Shown here piece by piece: positions 45,344 through 54,726 of a stretch of DNA of 64,000 nucleotides. Positions within the stretch are counted from its first letter, which is position 1. Each line of letters starts with the position of its first letter. Source of the stretch: Pedobacter sp. SYP-B3415 (lineage in GTDB: Bacteria > Bacteroidota > Bacteroidia > Sphingobacteriales > Sphingobacteriaceae); contig NZ_RXNQ01000035.1 in NCBI RefSeq assembly GCF_004138205.1, forward strand, positions 230,672-294,671, given 5' to 3'. The position numbers and the translations under genes are program-made. The notes under the pieces were generated by a model. It was not told the origin of the DNA. It made no database searches and was given only the letters and a program-made list of their open reading frames with translations.

Positions 45344-47876
45344 CTTTCTTTTCTTCGGTTTGAAGCGGAAGGAATTCGACCCAGGTCTCGCCAACTGCGC
45401 TTCCGGGAATTCCTTCCTGGTATTTTTTCATCCGTTCATTCCACTGATCTACGCGCGGATTGTCTTTGGCAGTTAGTGGATTCAGCTGGTTCAGTTGTTC
45501 ATGTTCCGGAATGCTGATAACAAGCATCAATTGCCGGCCGTGTTTGAACACCAGCAGCTGCTGAAACTGCGCACGGCAGAAACCCCTGGCGACCTCAGGC
45601 CATTTGGCAAACTGCGTACGGTGGTCTTCGATATATTGCTGCTGTAACTCCTCGTCATCGACGAGACTGGCCGAAAGCAGGTGATGTTTCCAGCGCAGCG
45701 CCGGTTTTACGCCGCAGTATTTCTGTCTGTTAAAATCGTATACCAGGTCGTCGAAAACAATCACCTCAGCGTCGGGGAAGCTTGTGGCTATGCTCTTCGA
45801 GACATTAGCCTGTTCAGCTGCAGGCACATACATGACTATTCTGTTTTTCCAGGTATACACCACAGTCGAGGGAAGCCCCTTCTCGCGGCAGAAAGCCTTG
45901 AAAGCTTCGGCGGAAGAACGGTTTTTTCTGAATTCGAGCTGATAGATGACCGCCTTACCCTGGTAACCTGACACCAGGTTGACCGGCTGACTTACCGGAT
46001 AAGCAGCAGCCCCTTGACGCAGATAATGATATGTATTCTGCAATCCTGCCGCCTCGCGAATAGCGGCCGGGACCTGCGGACCATTCTGCGCCCAGCGATT
46101 TCCCGACCCGTTCGCATTCTGAAGATATTTTTCTGCAGGCGTCCAGTTTTCAGATACAGTCATACCTGCTGAGCCCTCATCGCTATAGAGGTAAAACCAA
46201 TGTTCCGGAAGGTGCGCATACGGTGCCTTGTAAATACTATCTACCCTGTTACGGGTTATTTTCGTACCCGGCTGCGCCGAAAGAGTATAAATCCCCGCCA
46301 CATCATACATTTGTCGGCCATAGTGGTGGATGTAGTTTCCCTCAACCAGGTTATTTCGCATGGCATTGGGCGAGCTGGTCCAGCCCCAGCCCAGGCTGAT
46401 TCCGGTATAATTCACATGCCTGATCTCGTTGTGCCTGATGCGGATGCCCCGGACATATCCGGCACCAATCCCGACGCAGCCCCAGTCTTCGTTGGTAACG
46501 TCACTGATCAGGTTATTTTCGATCCTGTCATTCACGCTCAGTTCAGCATCATGAGCAGGGTTGAACGGAATATGAACTTCAGTCGCCTCATCAGAAAAAA
46601 TCCCTGCAAGGATGGCGCTTCCACCCACATCTTCAAAAAGGTTGCCTGTGATGATGTTTTCGCGGGTAGCGCGACGCAAATCGAGCGCTGTAGCGGCCAT
46701 ATGGCTGAACCGGCAGGAATCAATGCGAAGATTCTGTGCATGGGCGATATCAACAGCGGCGGCAGGTCTTCCCACCCAGGCCTGGTTTTCGAGCGTTTTT
46801 TTATCGGCTGTGCCCGGTTTTTTGAGTTTGTAGGCGTCAAGCATAAACATGCCGGCCTGGTGCGGCACATGGCCGTATTGGGAAGGACGCAACCAGGTGC
46901 TATGCTGAAAACTGAGTCCGCTGATTTGTATGTGCTGCACCGGTCTTTCCAATGTACCTTCCGCGCGCAGCAATGTTTCCAGCAAAGGGACGGTAGCGGT
47001 CATGGAGGCCGGGTCTTGTCCGCCGTTTGGCCAGAAATACAAGCGCCCGGTCTGGGAATCAGCGTACCATTCGCCTGGTTCATCAAGAAATTGAAGGGCA
47101 TTGCTGAGCACATATGCCGAGTTGCCGGTTGCTTCAGAAATCCACGGTGCGGGCCATGGATGTTCAGACTGGATCCGGCTTTCGGGTTGTTCAAAAGATA
47201 AGACCGCCGAACTGCCCTGTGTCCGGACAGATTTAATGCGCAGGTTAGCAATGGCCCACCACTGGTGGATCATCATTTCCATGCCCTTTAATTGCCCGAT
47301 ATCTAATCCGGCGGGAGCCGCAATGGTGCAGGTCTCTGCAGTTTTATTCCAGGATATAATCCGGTCCATATGCCCGCCACGCTGAAGCTGAGCACGCCTT
47401 GCTTTCTTACCATTTACCCACAGCTGCCTGAACACAACGGGCCGACCGTTAATGCCGGGTATGGGCGCCCACCAAACCTTTCCTGCGGCAGCAGCTGGCA
47501 GCCCCGGAACTCTCTCACGAAGCAGTTTCCATCCGGCTACAGGCATCCCTCCGCTCAGGATTACCTCCCCGCTTCCAAAATTGCTGATACGTGTCGGACT
47601 TTCAGCCGTCCCAGAATCTTCGTGACGTAAAATGAGGGGTTCGGGCAGACGGTAAATTCCCGCGTGAACCAGGATGTTTATCCCTCCTTTCATTGCAGGA
47701 TCATTCAGCCGCCGCATTTCGCGCGCAGCCCTGACAGCCGCGTGCAGTGTTTCAAGTGGTTCGCCGGGGGTTCCCGGATTGCGATCAGAACCGCCGGGTG
47801 CCACATGGATATCCGCCGCGACAGCCCCCTGGCCAAGCTGCAGCAACAGCGAAAGGATAAACAGCAGTGTTCTCAT
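45333..47876 (-). CDS. Secreted GH141-like parallel beta-helix protein fused to a mutarotase-like domain
   Basis: 847 aa with a signal peptide (MRTLLFILSLLLQLGQGAVA). Residues about 20-640 are a right-handed parallel beta-helix protein of the GH141 kind: DIHVAPGGSDRNPGTPGEPL, LVHAGIYRLPEPLIL, then helix coils such as IENNLISDVTNEDWGCVGIG and HNEIRHVNYTGISLGWGW. GH141 contains an alpha-L-fucosidase acting on rhamnogalacturonan-II and a xylanase. Residues about 650-840 are two ferredoxin-like modules; the second has the L-rhamnose mutarotase pattern, with a Tyr, a His and WPE in order (QYIEDHRTQFAKWPEV), then HGRQLMLVISIPE and DQWNERMKKY. Mutarotases of this family normally work alone in the cytoplasm; here the domain is exported with the hydrolase. 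Confidence 0.8.
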   Translation of the reverse strand: MRTLLFILSLLLQLGQGAVAADIHVAPGGSDRNPGTPGEPLETLHAAVRAAREMRRLNDPAMKGGINILVHAGIYRLPEPLILRHEDSGTAESPTRISNFGSGEVILSGGMPVAGWKLLRERVPGLPAAAAGKVWWAPIPGINGRPVVFRQLWVNGKKARRAQLQRGGHMDRIISWNKTAETCTIAAPAGLDIGQLKGMEMMIHQWWAIANLRIKSVRTQGSSAVLSFEQPESRIQSEHPWPAPWISEATGNSAYVLSNALQFLDEPGEWYADSQTGRLYFWPNGGQDPASMTATVPLLETLLRAEGTLERPVQHIQISGLSFQHSTWLRPSQYGHVPHQAGMFMLDAYKLKKPGTADKKTLENQAWVGRPAAAVDIAHAQNLRIDSCRFSHMAATALDLRRATRENIITGNLFEDVGGSAILAGIFSDEATEVHIPFNPAHDAELSVNDRIENNLISDVTNEDWGCVGIGAGYVRGIRIRHNEIRHVNYTGISLGWGWTSSPNAMRNNLVEGNYIHHYGRQMYDVAGIYTLSAQPGTKITRNRVDSIYKAPYAHLPEHWFYLYSDEGSAGMTVSENWTPAEKYLQNANGSGNRWAQNGPQVPAAIREAAGLQNTYHYLRQGAAAYPVSQPVNLVSGYQGKAVIYQLEFRKNRSSAEAFKAFCREKGLPSTVVYTWKNRIVMYVPAAEQANVSKSIATSFPDAEVIVFDDLVYDFNRQKYCGVKPALRWKHHLLSASLVDDEELQQQYIEDHRTQFAKWPEVARGFCRAQFQQLLVFKHGRQLMLVISIPEHEQLNQLNPLTAKDNPRVDQWNERMKKYQEGIPGSAVGETWVEFLPLQTEEKKDEH

Positions 47877-47877
47877 T

Positions 47878-48792
47878 TTATTTTTGAAAGATCGATTTCA
47901 GGTAAGCGGTATTGGCTGTGAAGTTTTTGAGGACATTGGTGGGTTCACGCTGGTCGCGCGAACGCTCTGCCACCAGCCAGCCCTGCCAGCCCATACGGTC
48001 AAGTGTCTTTTTAACAGCCGGCAGATCTATTTGAGGGTCATGCTGCAGCCAGACACCGTCTGCATTGGTCGCATGAATCTGGATAATGTTTTTACCGCCC
48101 AGAATGCGAAGTTCTTTGTGCAGATCGCGGCCATTCTTTATTGCGTTAGAAAAATTGAAATAACTTTTTATGCCCTCCGAACCGATGTCGCGCAACAGTT
48201 TCAGTTCAGCGCGCGCATCAAGGGCTGTCTCGATACCGATCACCAGACCACGCTTCGCTGCCATTTCGCCTACCCTGCGCAGCCGCGTTACCATCACCGG
48301 TCGCAGCTGCGGGAATTTTACCAGGTCGCCCTGGACACCAAGCGGCAGAAAAGCTACCTTTATATTCATTTCTTCCATCGTATCCAGGCAGTCGCCAACA
48401 GTCCGTTCATAACCCGGACGCGCAGCAAAAGATTGGGCATAAAATCCGGTCATGGCCAGCGAACAGATTTCGAGACGATGCGACCTGGCTGCCTCAAGAA
48501 ATTGCCTGCGGATAACTTGATCTGAAAGTTTGTTATCAAAAGTCTCCCGGTTGCCCAGCCCCCCCATGTCTATTTCGATACCGTCGGCACCGATCTGCCC
48601 TGCCAGTGCAAAGGCACCAAGCTTTTGCCTTTTCAACAGCATCAGATCAATTACCGCTACCCGGTAACGCGGCACCGGTGGCTTCAGCGCTGCCTTTAGC
48701 CATGATGGCAGCAGCACTGTCCCAGCGGTCAGTGCTGCCGCGTGCTGAAGAAATATTCTGCGGCTATCAGTTTTAACTGGCATCTTTTTCAT
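47878..48792 (-). CDS. Xylose-isomerase-like TIM-barrel protein with Tat-type signal
   Basis: 304 aa. The N-terminus has a twin-arginine motif (SRRIFLQHAAALTAGTVLL, R11-R12), so it may be exported folded, with a metal. The barrel is of the AP-endonuclease-2/xylose isomerase type: GADGIEIDMGGLG, GLVIGIETALDARAEL, IIQIHATNADGVWL and GWLVAERSR supply the Glu/Asp/His residues that usually bind the metal. Such proteins are epimerases, isomerases or, in oxidoreductive deglycosylation systems, lyases acting on keto-sugars. The 4-bp ATGA overlap with the esterase gene and 1-bp gap to the beta-helix gene fix it in operon 2. Confidence 0.85.
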   Translation of the reverse strand: MKKMPVKTDSRRIFLQHAAALTAGTVLLPSWLKAALKPPVPRYRVAVIDLMLLKRQKLGAFALAGQIGADGIEIDMGGLGNRETFDNKLSDQVIRRQFLEAARSHRLEICSLAMTGFYAQSFAARPGYERTVGDCLDTMEEMNIKVAFLPLGVQGDLVKFPQLRPVMVTRLRRVGEMAAKRGLVIGIETALDARAELKLLRDIGSEGIKSYFNFSNAIKNGRDLHKELRILGGKNIIQIHATNADGVWLQHDPQIDLPAVKKTLDRMGWQGWLVAERSRDQREPTNVLKNFTANTAYLKSIFQK

Positions 48793-50219
48793 TTCTTCCG
48801 GTATCTGTCAAAGGCACTAACGAGTTCATCAAAGCCGTGGATGGCGGTTGCGGGCAGGTACTCGCCGTTGTCGCCAAAGGCATAAAGCGCCTTCTCGGGT
48901 TCTACAGTACAACCGGTTTCATCGTAGTCGCCGGCATGAGTCCTGATCCGGGATGCATCCAGCTTGAAATGCCTGACGAGAAAGTCATACAACGCCTTCC
49001 GCTTGGAATAGCCGAAGTCATGACCTTCTTTCGGCAGGTGCACATTCTCGACCAGGGCGGACGCTCCATAACGGGCGTACTGCCTCTGAAGCCATGGAAA
49101 GTCATGTTCAGGCATTTGTGCGGTCCAGTCCTGTCCGTCTGAAACGACAAGCTGCGGCCGCGGAGCAGCCATGGCCGCCAGCTCAACGTTATTGGTACCG
49201 CCTTCGGCAAAATGTATCGGCATACCGCTTTCGCAGGGGCAGCCGCCAAAAAAGTAAGATGATAAGGATACGACCGGGGCGCTGAGTGTAATCCGGTCAT
49301 CAAGAGCAGCCATGAGAACCGTGTGGCTGCCCCCGCCCGAGCCGCCGCTGATGGCGATCCGTTGTCTGTCGGTTTGCGGCAAACCGTAAATATAGTCCAG
49401 CATGCGGATCCCGCCAAGTGTCTGAATGGTCATCGCAAGGCTGCGCCTGTGGTCGGAAGATTTAAATTGCAAAAGCGATTCACCCCAGCCAAACAGATCG
49501 TAACTGACAGCCATCGCACCCATTCGGGCCAGTGTAGCGCAGCGAACCTGGCAGTCTTTCCGGTAGCGGTGTCCCGCCCAATGGCCGTCAGGGCTCATGA
49601 CCACCGGCACTTTTCCTTTCATCTTTGCCGGCTTATAAACCGACCCGTTCAGATAAAGACCGGGTATCAGTTCAATAGAAATATTTTCGACGGTATACCC
49701 GTCAAACAACCGCTTCCTGGTTAATACCGGTTTAGTCGCTGCAGGCCTGGGCATGGGCGACAGCTGCAGTGCCTGAAAAATAGCGGGCTTCAGCGCTGCT
49801 TTGCGTTTTTCCCAGCTTTCAAGGCTGGGATATCGTTTAGAGAGGCTGTCAAGCATGGCCCAGCCGTCTGCAGGTGCCCAACGATGGTATTCGTATTCCT
49901 TTAGTTTGTATACGCCATGGCCTTCATCATTCACCTTCATGTCAAGCGGTTTGAGCACCTCTTCGAATGTCTGGTTAAGATCAGGTCTGAAACGCCAGCC
50001 GGCGTAGTTTACCCATTTATCTTTCACCTGTTCGCGGCTGTATTTCACTTTCACGCCGAACCGCTGGCTAATCTGCTCCAATACTTCCTGCAGCGGTTTC
50101 CTGTAGGTGTGGTCGCTGTCAGATTGCGCATGAGCCGGCCGGTTTAAAAACAGCAAGCAGCATAAGAAAGTAAAGGAGAAAAAACTCCGCATAATTTGTT
50201 CAGGTTTAACTTTCTTCAT
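48789..50219 (-). CDS. Secreted alpha/beta-hydrolase (acetyl-xylan-esterase-like) with N-terminal STN-like domain
   Basis: 476 aa. The ATG at 50219 has an A-rich upstream region and leads into a signal peptide (MRSFFSFTFLCCLLFLNRPA); the inner ATG at 50192 is possible. After cleavage, residues about 37-110 look like an STN domain (LQEVLEQISQRFGVKVKYSR, then TFEEVLKPLDMKVNDEGHGV), normally found in TonB receptors and secretins. The hydrolase part (about 125-475) has VVMSPDGHWAG, the nucleophile elbow SGGSGGGSH, an acid in SDGQDWTA and the catalytic His in KEGHDFG. It should remove acyl esters from the glycan. I do not know of another esterase described with this domain. Confidence 0.82.
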   Translation of the reverse strand: MKKVKPEQIMRSFFSFTFLCCLLFLNRPAHAQSDSDHTYRKPLQEVLEQISQRFGVKVKYSREQVKDKWVNYAGWRFRPDLNQTFEEVLKPLDMKVNDEGHGVYKLKEYEYHRWAPADGWAMLDSLSKRYPSLESWEKRKAALKPAIFQALQLSPMPRPAATKPVLTRKRLFDGYTVENISIELIPGLYLNGSVYKPAKMKGKVPVVMSPDGHWAGHRYRKDCQVRCATLARMGAMAVSYDLFGWGESLLQFKSSDHRRSLAMTIQTLGGIRMLDYIYGLPQTDRQRIAISGGSGGGSHTVLMAALDDRITLSAPVVSLSSYFFGGCPCESGMPIHFAEGGTNNVELAAMAAPRPQLVVSDGQDWTAQMPEHDFPWLQRQYARYGASALVENVHLPKEGHDFGYSKRKALYDFLVRHFKLDASRIRTHAGDYDETGCTVEPEKALYAFGDNGEYLPATAIHGFDELVSAFDRYRKK

Positions 50220-51348
50220 TTTTTGTCTCGGTGATTACCGGGGCGGCATACCCTTTCAGTTCAGGCCACTTGCCGTTCTTTATTTTTCTTAGCCGGAGTT
50301 TGGCGGGATCAACCACCACGTGTTTGATCTTCTGCCTGCGCCAGGTGTAGATAAAATGAAGCATCCCGTCGCTGGTCTGGATCACAGCCGGGTAAGAATA
50401 CTGGCTGACCGGCGAATCTTCAAGGATCAGCGCGGCAAACCATTGTCTGCCATCTTTGCTAACCGATACGTTCAGCGGCGTACGCGGTCCTTTTGCCAGT
50501 TCGCCCGGTGGCAGCACATGGTTATAGACCAGCACATGACGGCCATCGGCAAGGCTTACAGCGTCTGTGCCCGAGTTGTTATTCGGCAAGCTGGTCTTTG
50601 CAAGGGGGCTCCAGGTTTCACCAAGATCATCAGACCAGGATTCAACCAACGCGCGGTTCCGTGAACGGGCCAGCAGCTGCAGTTTCCCGTTCTTGTGAAT
50701 AAGCACACTTGGCTGAATGGCATCAAGACCATTACGATTGAGCGGACCAATGTTTCGCCAGGTTTTACCCGCATCAGCGGTGCTTTCGATGTGCAGTGTC
50801 CACCCGTTGCCTTCCCTGCTGGAGGGCGCTAATAGTTGTCCGTTGTTTAGCAGCACAGGTTTGTTTTTTACAGGACCAATATTGCCGACCGGCAACCGGA
50901 CAGCTGCAGACCAGGTCTTCCCGCCATCCGTCGAGCGCTTAAGCATTCCCCACCATTCTGAGGGTTTTGGTCCGATCTTATAAAACAACATCAGTTCGCC
51001 CCGGGGCACCTGGTATAAAACCGGATTCCAGGTCGGCAGGCGCTTTCCATCAGGCTGCACACCGTCCGCGACCGAAACAGGCGGCAGCCATTTGCCGTTT
51101 TCCTGCCGGCTGATGTAAATTTCCACGTCAGGCGCACGCTCCTTTGTGCCGCCAAAATAGGCTGCTACCAGGCCCGCCGGGGTTTCGGCAATTGTTGCAG
51201 AGTGGCAGGATGGAAAAGGCGCACTTTCATACAAAAATTCTGCTTTGATCAGCCCCTGCTGCCACTTTTCAACCTGTGCATGCGCATTCCTGACTACGAG
51301 TGAACAGGCAATTATGAACGCCGGATAAACTATACTTCGGAATCCCAT
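50206..51348 (-). CDS. Secreted BNR-repeat (sialidase-fold) protein
   Basis: 380 aa from the ATG at 51348 (the open frame runs to 51429 but the signal peptide MGFRSIVYPAFIIACSLVVR starts here, 1 bp after the DUF3826 stop). A six-bladed propeller is indicated by Asp boxes (STDGGKTWS, STADAGKTWR, WSDDLGETWS). The N-terminal SCHSATIAETPAGLVAAYFG is the mark of the BNR_2 type, which lacks the FRIP arginine motif of true sialidases, and no sialic acid genes are near, so sialidase activity is doubtful. A role on a plant sugar is more likely from context. Confidence 0.8.
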   Translation of the reverse strand: MGFRSIVYPAFIIACSLVVRNAHAQVEKWQQGLIKAEFLYESAPFPSCHSATIAETPAGLVAAYFGGTKERAPDVEIYISRQENGKWLPPVSVADGVQPDGKRLPTWNPVLYQVPRGELMLFYKIGPKPSEWWGMLKRSTDGGKTWSAAVRLPVGNIGPVKNKPVLLNNGQLLAPSSREGNGWTLHIESTADAGKTWRNIGPLNRNGLDAIQPSVLIHKNGKLQLLARSRNRALVESWSDDLGETWSPLAKTSLPNNNSGTDAVSLADGRHVLVYNHVLPPGELAKGPRTPLNVSVSKDGRQWFAALILEDSPVSQYSYPAVIQTSDGMLHFIYTWRRQKIKHVVVDPAKLRLRKIKNGKWPELKGYAAPVITETKNEES

Positions 51349-51349
51349 A

Positions 51350-51991
51350 CTAGTTCGGTTTTTTAGCCGCCTTTTCGGCCTTGATTTTTTTTGTGTAATC
51401 ACTGTACAGCTGTCGCCAGTTGCGGCCATTGCTGTTCAGGTACTGTTCGCATTTGGTTTTGTAGATCTCGAAGATCGCCGAGATCTGTTTCATATTTTTA
51501 TAATCAATGGCCTGCTCGCGCGCCTGTTTCAGGTACGCTGTAATCTTCTCTGTCTCGGCAGCGGTCAGATCAGGTACAATTGCCTGGTAACCTTTTAATG
51601 TGAAAGCTACCTTGCCAATCGTGTACTTATCCAGGATCTCTTCTATTTGCTCCGGCTTCAGGTCTCTGCCAAGGGCCGCCATCAGGTTGCGGTGTACCGA
51701 GTCGGGCATAGCCGAATCTGCAATAATCTGTCTGTCAAGTTCGCTGAGCTTATTGCCCGTTGCAGGATTAATTCCTGCAGGTACTGTAGACGCCGGGTGA
51801 TTGTTGTGCCAGTCGCGCACCTGCGTAAGGTGCGTAGCGATGGCTGTGCCGACACGTTTTGCCTGGTCGCCGGTCAGGTTGAGGCCGGCAATCCATTCGG
51901 CGGCTTTTTTATTCGATTCAGCATCCTGCGCTTTGCTTCCGAGTGCGGTGCAAACCAGCATTGAGAAGCAGATCATTTTAATTTTCATCAT
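51350..51991 (-). CDS. DUF3826-family secreted protein
   Basis: 213 aa with a signal peptide (MMKIKMICFSMLVCTALGSK). The rest is helical, with AAEWIAGLNLTGDQAKRVGT, LTQVRDWHNNHP, TIGKVAFTLKGYQAIVPDLT and GRNWRQLYSDYTKKI, as expected of DUF3826, a family that recurs in Bacteroidota pectin- and rhamnose-related loci. Its job is unknown; a periplasmic chaperone or accessory binding role is a guess. It overlaps the GH78 stop by 4 bp and is 1 bp from the BNR gene. Confidence 0.82.
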   Translation of the reverse strand: MMKIKMICFSMLVCTALGSKAQDAESNKKAAEWIAGLNLTGDQAKRVGTAIATHLTQVRDWHNNHPASTVPAGINPATGNKLSELDRQIIADSAMPDSVHRNLMAALGRDLKPEQIEEILDKYTIGKVAFTLKGYQAIVPDLTAAETEKITAYLKQAREQAIDYKNMKQISAIFEIYKTKCEQYLNSNGRNWRQLYSDYTKKIKAEKAAKKPN

Positions 51992-54726
51992 GTTTCTGAA
52001 ATTTCAGAGCTAAACACATAGGTACCCGAACCAAGTGTAAAGACCGCCCGGTCACGCTCCATATCAAACTTTTGTTCCTTATTATTTTTGTCATGCCCGG
52101 ATACTGCAGATCTGCGAGCCGCCGGCACATATATTTTTGCTTCCGAATTCGGCGGAACGGTAACCTGCCATTGAAACTTATTGCCGGTACGCTTCCATTC
52201 ACTGCGAACGGTACCATAAGGCGTTTCGAGTGAGGCCTGCACCGTGTTAAGACCATCAACCGGTTCAGGTTTCATTTCGATCTCTTTATAACCCGGCTGC
52301 GCTGCGCGGATACCGGCCAGGTTTTCGTAATACCAGATCAGCAGGTCGCCCAGCAGCATGACGTGGTTTTGCGAATTCATTTTCGGACTGGCGGTGTTGC
52401 CGTTCCAGAGCTCCCAGATGGTCGTGGCGCCGTTTTCGGCCATGTAACCCCAGCTTGGATATCCGGTATTTGTTGCCAGGCGGTAAGCCAGGTCGGTGCG
52501 GCCAAAGCGGCTTAGTGTACGCATGAGGTATTGCGTGCCGATAACGCCAGTTGAAATATGGCTTTGATCCGGCCCTGTAAGCCTGTTTACAAGAGTCCCG
52601 AAAACTTCAGCCCGCTCCTGTAAGGAAACCATATCGAAAGCCAGCGGCAGCAGTTGTGCTGTTACCGTACCATTGCCGTAGGCATGTTTACCTGCGTCGA
52701 AATACGTTTTGTTAAATGCTTCTTTTGTGCGTGTTGCGCGATCCCTAAAGTTTGTAAGGTCCTGTTCTTCACCAAGCCGTTCAGCAAACTTTTGCATGAG
52801 TGTCAGCAGGTGGTAGTACGTGGCTGCGGCTATGAGTCCGCCGTCGGTCAGGCGGGCGGGGTCTTTTGCATGGATCAGCTCTTTTGCTTCGGGCGGAACA
52901 CACCAGTCACCGTATTTATCTTTTTTCACGAGCTCATTGTCAGCGTATCGCGTCCACATGTAATCGATCCACTTTTTCATGGCAGGATAGTGGTCACGCA
53001 GGGATACTTCGTCGTCGAAATGAGTTAGTAACATGTCTGCGACCTGCAGATACGTACCGGGCCAGGTCACATTATCGCTGTAGTAGCGCCAGAAGGCCGG
53101 CGCAACATCCGGAATACTCCCATCGGCCCGCTGCGACTCCCGGATGTCGTTCAGCCACTTTGCATACAGCCCGGCATTGTCAAACACAAACGCCTCGCCA
53201 TACGCACCGGTACTCCGGTCGCCAAGCCAGGGTTGCCTTTCGTTGCGCTGCGGACAGTCGACCGGCATGCCCTTATAATTCCCCCTGATTCCCCAGACTG
53301 CATTGCGGTAAACCTGGTTGATCACCTTATTGTCGGTTAAAAAGTTTCCGGTTTGCGTAACCGCATCGTGGACCACGCATGCATCAAAATCTTCCTTTCG
53401 CGGAACACCGGGATACCCCGTTACCTCAACAAAACGAAAGCCATGGTAAACAAAGGTTGGATTCCATGTTTCCCGGGCGCCACCACGCAGGGTATACTGG
53501 TCGGAAGATTTTGCATCGCGCAGGTTTTCGGTATAAAGGCTTCCGTCTGCGTTCAGACTCTCGGCAAAGCGAAGCGTAACCTGCTGGCCTGCCTGTCCCT
53601 TTACGCGCATGCGGATCCAGCCGGCTATATTCTGACCAATATCCAGGATGTAAGTTCCGCTTTTTGTACGCGTGATGCCGGCTGGCTGCAATACGCCGGT
53701 AACCTTCATGCCGGGCGTTGTCTGGGCAACAGGCATGCCGCCCGGTTCCTGCACAAATTCGGCTTTGAGCCACTTGCGATCATCAAAACCGTTGACATTC
53801 CAGCCGGGCATGGACTTACGGGCGTCAAAAATTTCCCCGTCATATTCATTGTTCGATCTGATTGGACCATCTGCGGTGACCCGCCAGCTATCATCTGTTG
53901 TGATGGTTTCAGAAGAACCGTCGATATAGTCGAGATCAATATTTACAAGCAGCTTCGGGTAACCGAACGTTTTGATCTTGTAGGGCTTGTATGCCTGCCG
54001 CATGGTATAATACCTGCCGTTACCGAGAATAATCCCGATGGTATTTTTGCCTTCATGCAGCTTATCTTCCAGCGTGAAGGTATTGTAGGCCACCGAACGG
54101 CTGTAATCTGTCGGTACCGGGGCCAGCACCTGGTCACCAAGTTTTTTACCGTTTATGAATCCTTCATACAGACCGAGTCCGATAATGTACGCCGTTGCCC
54201 TGCGCAGCTTTTTTTTGACAAGAATCTCCTTCCGGAAATACCGCGCCGAAAGCCGGGAAAACTGAGTCTCACTATCCCAGGAAAATGACCTGTCCAGACC
54301 GATCCAGCGCCCTTTCCAGTCGCCCGCGAACAGAAGCCCCAGGCTGAACGAAGCAGGCTCCGACCATTGTGTTTCCCCATCGGTTGTCCAGGCCCGCACT
54401 TTCCAGAAAACCCGCTGCCGGCTCTTTAGCGCCTTCCCTGCGAACTTTACCTGGTGCGACAGGTCTGCGCGTACCCGGCCTGAATCCCAGATATCGGCTT
54501 CGTTTGCAGCTAACTTTTCAGCCGAACCGGCCACCATAATCTGGTAGCCCTGTTGCCTCAGATCTGTACCGCCGCCGGTAAAACGCCAGCTGAATCTTGG
54601 CGTTGCCGTACCCAAACCTTCCGGATTGATCAGCCCTTCACAGCGAAGCGACCCGGCTTCGGGCTGCGCGAGCACGGCTGCAGAAGCAAAAATTGCGATC
54701 AGAAAAACACTCAGGATTTTTCTCAT
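51988..54726 (-). CDS. GH78 alpha-L-rhamnosidase, secreted
   Basis: 912 aa with a signal peptide (MRKILSVFLIAIFASAAVLA). The full GH78 layout is present: N-terminal Ig domain (LRCEGLINPEGLGTATPRFS), two sandwich domains (ATAYIIGLGLYEGFINGKKL, LGNGRYYTMRQAYKPYKIKT), the barrel motif DCPQRNERQPWLGD with the acidic catalytic region, and a C-terminal sandwich. The insertion of QP in place of LG in the usual RxERLGW signature marks a different subgroup from the operon 1 enzyme, so the two probably cut different rhamnosyl linkages. Start overlaps the GH2 stop by 4 bp. Confidence 0.93.
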   Translation of the reverse strand: MRKILSVFLIAIFASAAVLAQPEAGSLRCEGLINPEGLGTATPRFSWRFTGGGTDLRQQGYQIMVAGSAEKLAANEADIWDSGRVRADLSHQVKFAGKALKSRQRVFWKVRAWTTDGETQWSEPASFSLGLLFAGDWKGRWIGLDRSFSWDSETQFSRLSARYFRKEILVKKKLRRATAYIIGLGLYEGFINGKKLGDQVLAPVPTDYSRSVAYNTFTLEDKLHEGKNTIGIILGNGRYYTMRQAYKPYKIKTFGYPKLLVNIDLDYIDGSSETITTDDSWRVTADGPIRSNNEYDGEIFDARKSMPGWNVNGFDDRKWLKAEFVQEPGGMPVAQTTPGMKVTGVLQPAGITRTKSGTYILDIGQNIAGWIRMRVKGQAGQQVTLRFAESLNADGSLYTENLRDAKSSDQYTLRGGARETWNPTFVYHGFRFVEVTGYPGVPRKEDFDACVVHDAVTQTGNFLTDNKVINQVYRNAVWGIRGNYKGMPVDCPQRNERQPWLGDRSTGAYGEAFVFDNAGLYAKWLNDIRESQRADGSIPDVAPAFWRYYSDNVTWPGTYLQVADMLLTHFDDEVSLRDHYPAMKKWIDYMWTRYADNELVKKDKYGDWCVPPEAKELIHAKDPARLTDGGLIAAATYYHLLTLMQKFAERLGEEQDLTNFRDRATRTKEAFNKTYFDAGKHAYGNGTVTAQLLPLAFDMVSLQERAEVFGTLVNRLTGPDQSHISTGVIGTQYLMRTLSRFGRTDLAYRLATNTGYPSWGYMAENGATTIWELWNGNTASPKMNSQNHVMLLGDLLIWYYENLAGIRAAQPGYKEIEMKPEPVDGLNTVQASLETPYGTVRSEWKRTGNKFQWQVTVPPNSEAKIYVPAARRSAVSGHDKNNKEQKFDMERDRAVFTLGSGTYVFSSEISET

